Positions 43,480 through 55,200 of a DNA stretch of 64,000 nt are shown piece after piece. The stretch is from positions 41,637,360 to 41,701,359 of the forward strand of contig OX381714.1 of the NCBI GenBank assembly GCA_947462335.1, in the 5' to 3' direction. The notes below the pieces were generated by a model. That model did no database searches, was not told where the DNA came from, and worked only from the letters and a program-made list of their open reading frames with translations. The translations under genes and the position numbers were made by a program. Position 1 is the stretch's first letter, and every line of letters begins with the position of its first letter. This DNA is from Harmothoe impar. Its lineage: Eukaryota; Annelida; Polychaeta; Phyllodocida; Polynoidae.

Positions 43480-44530
43480 CGATTGCAACCATTCATTGAA
43501 TGCCACCATGCTTTCAATGTAATCTTGAATTGCAGTTGCAGTAATTTGATACTAATAAAAAAAAATCTATTCTATTTTTCTTTCATGAACAGTTGGCATC
43601 CCATAGATTCAAGATGGCTATCACTCATTAAATGTCCCGATGCTTGAAATGCAATCTTTACTTGTAGTTGCATTAATTTGATAAAAAAAACAAATCCAAT
43701 TTGATTTTTCCTTCATTCAACCCATTCAAGATGGCTACCATTTACTAAATGCCACAATGCTTTCAGTGCAATGAAGAATTGTAGTTGCAGTAATTTGATA
43801 TTTATTATAAGAAAATTTCTATTGGATACCTTTTTCAAACACAGTTGGCACCCCATAAGTTTAGGATGGCCACCATTCATTGAATGCCACAATGCTTTAA
43901 ATGCAATCTTGAAATGTAGTTGCATTAATTTTATACTGTTAAAAAAATCCAATTTAGTTGTTGTTTTCATGAAGAGTTGGCACCCCATAGGTTCAAGGTG
44001 GCCACCAGTCATTGAATACCATAATGCTTAAACGCAATCTTGAATTGCAGTTGAATTAATTTGATTCTAAAAAAAATACTTTCTTTTTTTTCTTTCATGA
44101 ACAGTTGGCACCCCATACATTCAAGGTGGTTACCAGTCATTGCATTCCACAATGCTTTAAGTGCAATCACGAATTGTAGTTGCATTAATCTGATACTAAT
44201 AAAAAAAACTAATTCTATTCTTTTTTTTAAATTCATGAACAGTTGGCACCCCATATATTTAAGATGACCACCATTCAGTGAATGCCCCGATGCTTGAAAT
44301 GCAATCTCGAATTGTAGTTGCATCAATTTAATGCTAATAAAAAACAAATTCTTATCGATTTTTCTTTCATGAACAGTTGGCACCCCATAAGGTGGCTACC
44401 ATTCATATTAATGCAAATACAATGCTTTAAGTGCTATCACGAATTGTAGTTGCATTAATCTGATACTAAAAAAAATAAAGTATTCTATTTGATTTTTCTT
44501 TCATGAACAGTTGGCACCCCATAAATTGAA
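43480..44530 (+). repeat. Satellite of about 130 bp, about eight copies
   Basis: Each monomer carries AATTGTAGTTGCATTAATTT, an A-run, a pyrimidine tract ending TCTTTCATGAACAG, then TTGGCACCCCATA and a segment like CATTCATTGAATGCC. Copies start near 43591, 43720, 43850, 43977, 44104, 44244, 44378 and 44510. Confidence 0.92.
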
Positions 44531-44534
44531 AATG

Positions 44535-45790
44535 CACCCAGCACCCAGGTCAACAGCTATATACGGACAAGTGTACCTCCCCTGCCTGTTCTCCTTCAAT
44601 GCAGAGTGAAGAGGGTGGGAGGGGGTGACCATCAACAGTGCATAAACACTTTGATTGGATGACAATGCAGTTTTTATATTACAACCCTAAATTTGTGCAA
44701 CGAAAATCATCAAGAAATACTAAGTATTTTTTCCAAAGAATAGCTTTTCTAGAATGGCTCGATACTCAGAAATCCTACTGCGAATAAAAAAAGTCAAATT
44801 CTGATTCTAAACACCTGATAAGTGAGAAATGCTGGTGTTCACGGTTTATGTAGGAAATGTACTAAAAACACCAAAAATATGCAACAAAACCCTAATTTTC
44901 TCAAAAACTGTTCAGTAGGATTTTTTCTAACTGAGGTTCCAGTGTTTTCTACCCTCATATTACACATTGGCATAGAGAATATATTGGCACCTAGTCAGGA
45001 TTTTGCCCTAGAAGCAATCTGTGAGGCAAAAAACAGCCAAAATGAGCCACTGGTCTGAAGTATAAAACTGGGCATCGATCACTATAGAGCTACAAAGAAA
45101 GAGAATCGATGTCCAGTAAATATTGGTTCACACAAAAAATAATTTAGAACTAAGCGCTAATAATGCACATATGATCATCGTCAAATTAGCAAACTATAAT
45201 TGGTGATAGAGCTTTCTGTATACAAAGTTCATCATAACTCGGATAACAGTAGCTAAAGAAAATGCATTTTCTGGATGGCTACATCGTGAACTGATTCTGG
45301 TTCTTGCATATGTGAGGGAGTTCTATATCATCAAACAGCGGCCGATAGGTATCTCTGTTTGCATACATTATATTGGGAGTAACCCTTTCCTTGACAGTTT
45401 TCGGTACATATTCATCCAGGTTAGAATAAGATAGATACGTGACCACTTGGATAACAATTCTTAACGCAACAGTTGATTATTATTACACACACCTAAAAAT
45501 TAATCATAATCGACCATTAAACTAGTTTAAAGCATAACTCGGATACATTTTCTAGACAGTGACATCATGAATTTGATTAGGGGTCTGCATATTCTGCTAT
45601 GTATGCATACATTATTTAGGATACACTCCTTCCATTGACCGTTTTCGGTTTACATGTGGCAGTGCAGTCATTTATACTGCTCGCACCGCCGTTAAAAACA
45701 TAAGGCTTAGCTGCGTACTACATGTATCAACTTAAAATAACATTACCAAAGTTCTTTCCCCATTTACTTTCTTCTTTGATCTTTTTTAGT
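44535..45790. other. Gene-free stretch
   Basis: AT-rich unique-looking sequence between the satellite and the 3' end of the mosaic gene; nothing supported. Confidence 0.6.
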
Positions 45791-45791
45791 A

Positions 45792-45797
45792 TTTATT
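45792..45797 (-). other. Likely polyadenylation signal of the mosaic gene
   Basis: AATAAA on the minus strand, 199 bases downstream of the stop. Confidence 0.5.
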
Positions 45798-45995
45798 TGT
45801 ATAGTCTCATTTATCTTCATATATAAATATAGACTGGTCTTTAGTGTTGACAGGTGCACGAGTTGCAACTATTGCTACTGGGTAGCACGAATTTGCTCTC
45901 TTCCATGCTGCCCATCCTATTCCGCCTTAAATACTCCCTGTTGCATACCCCAAAAAAAATTCAAATTCATATCAGCGTTACACAGAAAAGTTGTT

Positions 45996-46246
45996 CTACA
46001 TGAGTTTGGAAGCCCTGTACATGTCGAAGAGGAGCAGCTCGAAGGAGCGTGCTATCTCGAGCTGACTGTACCAGGTGGGGTGACCGAGCAGCTGCTGACT
46101 GAGCTTCTCACTGAGCGCTCGGTACCTGCCGCCCCCAAGCGGCAGCGCGAGGCGGGCCGGGGTCTCGTGAGACGTGGCGCTGTACACGGTCATCAGGAAC
46201 AGGAGGACTGTGATTATGTCCAGGATCTCCTCCATGGCAGTTCCAC
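45996..46246 (-). CDS. Mosaic gene last exon, PARP4-like C-terminal domain part 2
   Basis: Acceptor CACTTGCAG-like (CTTGCAG); encodes [19 protein letters not shown] (compare PARP4 ECLLDLIATMLVLQF) and ends [20 protein letters not shown] and MYRASKLM, then TAG. AATAAA lies about 200 bases beyond the stop on the same strand. Confidence 0.78.
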
Positions 46247-49200
46247 CTGCAAGAAGACATTTAAGATATACCTTAAGTTTAAATCCTGTCTTAAAATATC
46301 AGTCAAGCCCACTTACAGGCCTAACCCTGAAAAATATTTGGTTATATGTATAGCAAAAACGAATGTTTGTTTTTTGTTAACAAAAAAAGAATAGTTTTAT
46401 TGGGTAAGAATACATGTACATATAGCAACGCATCATCCTAACATTTGCTCATAGACTAGAATTAAATAAAAATATCTCCAATTGAACTCGTACTAACTCG
46501 CCTGTATCATTATGACAATGTGCTAATACGTGTGGCAGACACGCCCCTTACCTAGGGATGCTATTCCAGCCTTCATCAGTTCTTCTTCAATAACGCTGGC
46601 ATCATAACCAATGGCGTCCAGGACCGACACTGTGAAGATTACCTCTGCAGTCCCGTTACTCACGTTCAGCATAAGCTCCTTTGGAAAGAAGACACACAGT
46701 ACCATATATTCTGAGAAATTAGGCACCAACAGAGCTATCATCATGCTATTGTTACAGCTACCTGTATGGGTTTTGATTATTATAAATATGTATAGATCGG
46801 TAAATTCATTTAGTGGGTATTACCATATTTATGTTGTGTCATCTCAGATCTCACCATAAAAATACAATACTTGAACCACTTATATTTGATTGTATGTTCA
46901 GCCAGGCGAAGTACTGAGGTAAAAAAACAACAAGACAAAATAGATAACAAAAACAATTAAAGTCTGACTAACGTTCCACTGCTCCCGGTCTCTTGGTATG
47001 GCTGCCTTCTCCCAAATGGATCCTCCAGTCCCTTCCGACTCTTCATCTGCCGCCCCCATTCTTGACTTACTTGACTCGCTTGACTCACTTGACCCTCTTG
47101 ACTCACTGTAGGTCTCATCACACACTGCAAAAGCAAAAAATAAAAAACTTTATCATGCACAGTAACTTGTTTTGGTATATCTGCTCTGACAGGCGAGCAA
47201 CATTAGGTCGATCTAATACTGTAGGGAAAGAAAAGGTGAGGCAGGATTATCAGCAATATTGCTCAAAGCACATGCTCAAAGTGTTATCATGGATTGAGAA
47301 ATTCATGCTTTTTTTTTTATTAAAATAGCTACATGTTAAAATCCCTGGCAGTAAGCAACCATCAACCCTAACCCCCTACTTTGAATTCTTTTTAATTTAT
47401 AAACCTACTAGTAGATGGAAAGGACAAACAATTGTTTACTTTGTAACAAAATAATCGATCGCCTATAAGACGACCCCCATCCCAATATGGGGAGGGGGGG
47501 ATCTGTCTTAGAAGACAATTTCATTACCCCAAAAACTTTGTATAAAAGCCGGGGATTACATATCCTTATACCACAGAGGGCACGGAGAACAAAGCATTTC
47601 ACACCTCTTGTATACTGCATACAGCTAGTGGTATAAATACGTGATATGCCTTGTACCAAGCTATAGAGTATTCAGTGTATTTCGCGTACAGCTTGGTGCT
47701 TGTCCTATAACTACTACATATTTTTCAGGATGCACTGCTTTTACAATTGCATGCATTATTAATTATGGATAACTTACGCTCTTCAAGTTCAGCTAAGAGT
47801 TCTTCGTCATCATCATCGAACCCTGCGCTGCACGATATAGCCTCAGATATTTCACACGCCTGAAGATAGACAAGTGTTCTGTTAAGTCTTTTCATATCAA
47901 GATACGTTGAACATTACCTAACCTTCTAAACTTATAATTTTTTACTTAAACATGGTACACCACATGCCTGTTGTACATATACATTAGTTACATACACGAT
48001 ACTTCAATATTTGACTTGATAGTTTCTGGTATTTAGTCTTTGCCAAACACAAATGCTACGTGCTGTAGTCCTTTATGGTGTATTATGCCCTTTTCTCGTC
48101 TTGGTGCGTGACTGCCAGGCCTGCAGTCATGCATCATGAAAGCCTACATGCTTGATACATTCCCAAATCATTATGATGTGCATGCAACATGCAATGCCAG
48201 CAGGTCGCCAGATCTTTGTTTTAGCCTACCGTTTTAAGTTCCCGCGTATAACCCACAGCTCGCGTATAACCCGCACCTCGATTTTGGGAGAACCCTATAA
48301 CCCGCACCAGGGAATTTTGTAGAACCCGCACTGAGCGTTTGGTTTGCGTATAACCCACGGGTTATACGTAGGAACTAACGGTACATTACATTACATAGAA
48401 TGGTGCAAAGCACTACGTGGCCTTTCATTTCTTAATGCAGTAAGAGATTAAATCTGCACCAGCTAGGGTTAAATGAAAACTAATCTACTTAGGGTGGAAT
48501 AGGAGTCTGGAGCAACATGTATACCGGTATTTATCATTCACAGCCAACCAACAGTGTACTTGACAGGGTTTTCGTGATGCATTTTAGAAATACGATGTTA
48601 ACATTTGATGAAGATATTGTAGGGAACTACAACTTTTCTCGGTCAAAACATCCTATGTACCTACTTTCAAGCACATATAGAAAGTTTAGCTTAAGTTTAA
48701 AAGCAATTAAAAGCTTTTTTTAAACGTACCACCCGCGTGTGGCTCGGAAGCTGACAGCTGTCTACCTCATCCACCTATAGGGGGATTGGCAAGATAAAGA
48801 AGGAATAAGACATTTTCTGATTTTGTTTCTGAGGAGTATTTTAAAAATTGAAATAAAAAAAAGTTTTTAAAAACTTATATAGGTGATATAGGATTGCGAC
48901 AGGTAAGTCCAGTTTGAGCGGCTGCGGAGATTGTTAACCCTAATTAATTGCAGACCTTGACGATGGGTATAGAGTAACCCTCTAGTCTGTTAACATCTTT
49001 CATCTTTCTCTCCGTCCAGACCCCTATGGGTGTAGAGGTGTAATCCCGAGTATACATTGGACTCTGGCTAGTGTGAGGGAGGACCAACTTCGTGCAGATA
49101 AAGACACGTTGGACCTGTACCCTTATCTATTTCAGGACCGCATGGTCTAGTAATAGCAGTGCATGCATGGTGTAAGATATTAGGACAGGATAGCCTATTG

Positions 49201-52200
49201 TACTAACTTACCATCGTATGCTCCTCTTCCATTCGGCTCTTCTGGAAGATGCATCATTAATATTAAGAGCAAGCTATTGAAACAAATGAATACAAACAAA
49301 TATACTTAATATACTGATAGAAGTACCTTTCTCCTCTATGATAACTTTGAGGAACATTTACAAAATGATGTCACTAATTTGGGGCAGTTTTTCCCAAGTA
49401 CTCTAGTACATGTATAGTCCATCTCACTATTTTTTGGCATAATTTTGTATACAAATCTTTATTACTCAGATGTTCCAAACTTCGGAATTCAGATGGGGCC
49501 GTCCTTTCACAATTAGGCCCTAAAAAGGGCTCAGAATTCCTATGGTTAGCTCTAGATCAGGTCGATTATTAATAATTTCTGTGACAATACATGGGTGCCC
49601 AGGATTTTGACTGTGTCGCCGTGTCTATTTTTAGTAAGGGTGCACGTGTCGAATTTCAAAACCCCGTGTCGCATGTGTCAAATTTTACCAATATATATAG
49701 TCACATTTCTGAATTCTAAGCACGTTTTAATGGTGGCACAGCTGAAAGTGGATAGAGGTTTTGGAGTATGGATGTACTGCTTTGGAACTCTACCCCTTCT
49801 TAAGTATCTCCCCACTATCATCTAAAGGAGTACCTCTACTTTTGTATCCATTGAAATAGTTTTTTGTATATTGGATAACCCAGCCAAATGATAAATGGTG
49901 GACCCACTTGAGTGCCCGTCCCCCTTATAAGCCTGCTGACCTTACACCACTCCCAATGTTACTAGATTACAGTAGACACACAGGGGGGACAGCAGGGCCT
50001 CTGTATATGTTAAAAGAACTATCCGTCGTAGAATACAGAGTCTAGTGTGTTGTAAAATGTCATACCACTTTCTCCACTACAAGGCTCTCCTCCATGACCT
50101 TTACGCCAGTGAATATAGCGTCGTCATCAAATAGACCATATCCCATGTAATCATCGCAACTTTCTTCATCTTCGTCGGCGCAGTCTGCTGCTACATCACC
50201 TTGCTGAAATAAATACCTTTTCATTAAAAAACTATATAAAGCAAATAAATCAATTAAAACGACAGTTCTTCGTGCCTCCGCTGTGTGACGCTAGTGGTAT
50301 AGATCCTTTATTTATGGGTGGTAAAGCCAATATAAAATTGTGTCAAATTTTACAGGAAATGGGCCGTTCCATTGATGCTGCGTTTCAGTAATTTCAGAGA
50401 AGGCATGATGTACGGTATTTCCTTATTTAGAATTTGTGATAGATGACACAAGCATTGACCTACATACTACACTACGTGTATTGACGTCGATGATATAATG
50501 TCAGAAATAATAAAAGATAACGAGTGTAAATTCCCGAGTAGAAGCTATCGCTTGTATGCAAAGAAACTCTTGCTTGAATCTGATATTAAACATAGTGGGT
50601 GCAGTTTATACAGGGGTGTCGCTCATAAATGCAGATTACTGGTAGGCTCACCAACGATACTTTACGGTTAAGTAATTTTACAGTAGCATTGCAATAAAAT
50701 ATGTTTCTGTAAGAGATGATTTGACGCAGGTACCTGCTTTAATAAGCCTTAAAAATGAAAGATTGAACGTGTGAGTGAACTCACAGATGACTCAGGGTAA
50801 GGTGGTTCTGTGGCTTTAATGTACAGGTAGATATGGTACTCTGTTATAATCATTTATTGGTCAATTCTGGCATCAGAAACGAATTCCTTGTTAAAAAGTA
50901 CCCTTAAAGGCGCACTGAACCCACAACGTCATTTGCGTACAAAACTCGGCAGGGCTAGGTCCTCAACTCAGTGCGCCTTTAAGTCATGTGTCATATGTAT
51001 GTTATTCCATGTCAGGCCAGCAAGTGGGTGTGGGCAAGCAGGTTGGTGTAGGCAAGCAGGTGGGTGTGGGTCAGCAGGTGGGTGTGCCTGACAGCGCCTG
51101 GCTGTGGGCATCTGCCGCCTTCCGTTCCCGTCCAAAAGCGAGTCAGTTGGAACGTAGACGCCGGACCAAGCTGTGTCTCACCTAGTATTACAAGATACCT
51201 GCCTTTGACTTTGCATTGGAGTTGTGTGGACTGTAATGGAGACAAAAACCAAATCTAGTACTTAAGTGTTTAATTTCTCAGAATCACATTTTCCTGAAAT
51301 TTTGTGACATTTTTTAAATTGCATATTTGGAGGGGTTGAGATAGGATATTTGCAATATTCTTTGGGGTACCATTTGGGGAGTGTCCGATTGTTTAAAGCC
51401 ATTAGTCAATATGTCTATAGAATGAAAATTTCCTAGGTAAAATCCACTCTAAAGTTGATTGACTGACTATCTTGAAATGGGTGCTCCAAACCGTCGCAAA
51501 AGACTCAGGGTGGTAACCCTGAGTCAATAACATACTATAGTAAAGGAGCGATTTACCTGAAGAACCATGGAACGCCGAGAGCATTCATCTTTAAATGAAG
51601 TAGAACGTACAGTTGATACAATTGACAACGATCATCACATAAATATATATATAGCATCTATGCTACAATTAACTAATTTATTACGCTAGATTTTATTTTG
51701 TCACTTCAACATTTCCAGTATGACTACAGTTGATGCATCTAGACAAGATGAGTCGAGTTTGATGATATATATATTGGCAAATAATCTCTATACTGAGTTA
51801 TCAAATGCAAGTCAATAGGACCAGATCCGAACAACCGCACAGGTTATCATAAGTGGAGTGGAGGCATCCCTCCGCTATGCCGTCAAGCTCTAGTATAGGT
51901 ACATATGTACATACCTTCTCTAGTATCAGTAAAGCGTGCAGATCTGGCTATCCCCATAGAGTACTGAAAAAAGATTTTTACCCAGTCAGCCAACATTAAA
52001 ATAAGTCAACTCACATATTTAAGAAGAGGAACATCCGTGTTTAAGAGACACTTGAACACACATATAAACATGATTTCACAAAAATATTTAAATACATTCT
52101 ATTAAGGGTCCATAATGAAACATCTACTTTACCTACACAGTAGAAGTGGGATAGAACTAGTATTAGCGTTTAATGTGGTATATATGTAAGAAATATAGAA

Positions 52201-55200
52201 CAAGTGGGAGAGATATTAAAACAAGATATTTATTTAGTGGTAATACTTACCATTACTTCCTTTGGAACACTTTTTAGAGACGATTGGATCTTTATATCCT
52301 CCATAAGAGCTTGTTAAAGAATAGAGATGCCGTAGCATGTTACACATTGAATCGAGAGTGATGGAGAATCAATCCGTTGAAAGGCTTTAGATCACATTTT
52401 AACTGCTTTATAATATCTGCTCTTGTTTCTTCAAGTTAAACCTGCTTCAAGTATACTAGCTGGCACATTTAAACCTAAGGGAACATTCACAAATGACGTC
52501 ACCTTTTTTGGGGCCATTTTCAGGACCCCCCCCCACCCCCTTGTCATCTTTTGTCACCTACGAGCAATAACCCCCCTAAGAAAGACTAGCAAACCCTCTT
52601 AATGCAGTCTTCCACAGATCATAATTGATACTAGTCATTCATGCCTGACAGATATAAGGCTGGGAGATATATGCGCAAGGTTTTGAATAAGTACCGGTCT
52701 TGTATAATTACCTGGGGTATATATCAGTCTCCTTGATTAAGCATTAACCAGGTCTTGAATAAGCGCCTGTCTTGTTTTAGTACAGGGGGTAACAATACCT
52801 CCAAATCAATAAATGCCAACCAAACCAAACCAAGTTCAGAAGGGTGTGTGATTCTGAGCGTTAAAAGCGACACACTGAAAAAATTATCGGGGGGTCAGGG
52901 GGCATGGCCCCCAAGGACAATTTTGAAAATTTAGATATGATTTGATGCATTTTAAAGTCAATTTGTGGGTATCACCTTGTATAACTATAGAGTTATAAGT
53001 ATAATTCATTAGCATTTCCAAAACTTTCGGCGGGGGGGGGGAAGATACTCTGCCCCCCCCCTCTTGTCTAGGATTGGGGGGGGGGATGGCCCCCCTGCCC
53101 CCCCCCCCCCCTGTTAACAATAATAGCAAAAACTCGCATATAAACCGTCCCTTGACTTTTTGGTGCTGATCCCATAAGTCACACAATATATGGCTCTTGG
53201 CTGCGACCTCAACATGAAAATTAATGATAATTATACATAAACGTCGATGTACTAAAACCTGAATAGCCTCTAAATTCCCTTCACTGATATATATGCTCTA
53301 TAGTAGCATAGGCACATACATCAAGGACGGGTGCTAGTCTAAATCACTTTCTGCACCGTGTGACAATGGCCAATTAGTTGCCATTCCAACTAGATAGCAG
53401 AGATATTGTTATCTTAAAATCAGTTATAGTACGCACAATATCAGTGTAATTCCCTCAGCCTGATAAGTAATTTAAAATTCATTTTAACTTTACTCTATGC
53501 TGTTGTTTTTATTCATAAATATGTCTGGATTGAAAAACGTGATGTCACACAGACCTTGACACCCCCCCCCCCACCCCCATGTCACTTTTTGTCACTAAAC
53601 CCAAAGACCCACCCACCCCCTAGTAGGTGACGTCATTTGTGAACGTTTCCTAAACTCATATATATCTTATAAAGAGACTTTACAAACACAGCACAAGCCT
53701 CCGATCTAAACTATTGTCTAACTTTTGGTGGAAAGGGAGACATTTTGGACTGTATAGAATACAACCATAAAGTCTTGTTTAGAAGCAGCGGCTTGTGCGC
53801 CAACCAGGTCACCAGTCGCGCTAATTTGATACCAAACATGCCTACGGTATATATCACGTGGCTTATACTAGGGATTTTGCTAGTAATAACTATAGTACAG
53901 TACTAAGTAAGTAATTTTCGGTCATGGGATTGTCCCAAAGTCGCGGTGCGGCGTATACAAAGGTTCAGCTTATACGCGAGACCTTATGGCATTGCCTAGT
54001 ATGTGACTACAGATGGCACTACTGGTAATGAAGTCTTTGCTGGAAGCATTTCATTTTCTTCATCTGTTTCGTTAATTTTATCATGGTACGTTAAAGGTCA
54101 CAAAATAGGTTGAGATGCTACCAGTACACTTTGACAAGAGGGGAATTTTTTCATATAATTATGGTACTTTAAATGGATCTTTTACACAGTTATGATTTAG
54201 GCTGCTTAAAATCGATTATCAGCTTTGCACACACTTTTTGGGTAAAAATGGTGCGGGAGGGCGACTTTTGTTTTATTTTGTTTCAACTTTTTCTTGAGGT
54301 GCGGGAGAACTTTTTTTCTCTATTTTTAAACATTGATGGTTTGTATATGCAAACAAGGACGAAAATGTCTTTTGAATTTAGTTTCTACCCATATAAATAG
54401 CCGAGATATTCATCATTTTGCTAGATTTTCTTAGATGCGCTATTTTTGGCCTTTTTTTCTAAATGGACAAAACATAAAGAGCCAATGCCGCCCCTTTTTA
54501 ATGATGCGCGCGGTATCCGCAAAGTTAATAATCACCTTTAGATGTCTGATATCTTACATATCCACCACACATCGCTTTTGGCCGAGCTAGCCTGACTCTA
54601 TTCACCGAGATTCCTCTTTCCCTCTCTGCCTGTCTTTCCTTACTACCGTCCTGTTCACCGCGTTCTGATGCCATTTTTCTCATCATCCTTGGTGCAGCGG
54701 TTGGTGGCGTCTCGTACCTTACGCCTTCATCTGACATAGCGGGTGCCCGTCCGGAGGTTCGGTGTAGACTCATACCTGACACTGACTCTAGAGGTGCCTT
54801 TTCATGATGATCTTTTCTTGTGCTGCTTACTACCTTGGCCCTAAATCCTGGAGGGGGTGAATACTTCTTCCCAAGTGTACTATATGTGAGGTGTGAGGCT
54901 TGAGACTGTGGCCGTATAGGCGCTGCACCTGGGGATATGACCAGAAGGTCCGACTGTGACGACAGGCTGGACGCTGGTGGTGGGGGAGGAGGAGGAGGCA
55001 GATGTTGTACCTCCTGCTGTTCTTCTTCTTGTTGTTGCTGCTGTTGTTGCTGTTGTGCATATCCCCCTCTAGCTCCACCATATCCCCCTCTAGCTCCTCC
55101 ATATCTCCCCCTAGATCCACTATATCCCTCAGGGCCTGCCATACCTGGAGGTGGTCCAGCAGGTCCCCGACTCATAACAGCCTGAGGATGAGGGGGTGAT

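Noticed and set aside
50988..51185. 65-codon plus-strand frame with GVGKQV repeats and a basic tail
   Set aside because: The repeat part is a short GGGTGTGGGCAAGCAG tandem; no splice sites or homology, and it overlaps an intron of the mosaic gene.
53016..53186. Pro/Gly-rich minus-strand frame
   Set aside because: Created by C/G homopolymers within the putative 1.17-kb element.
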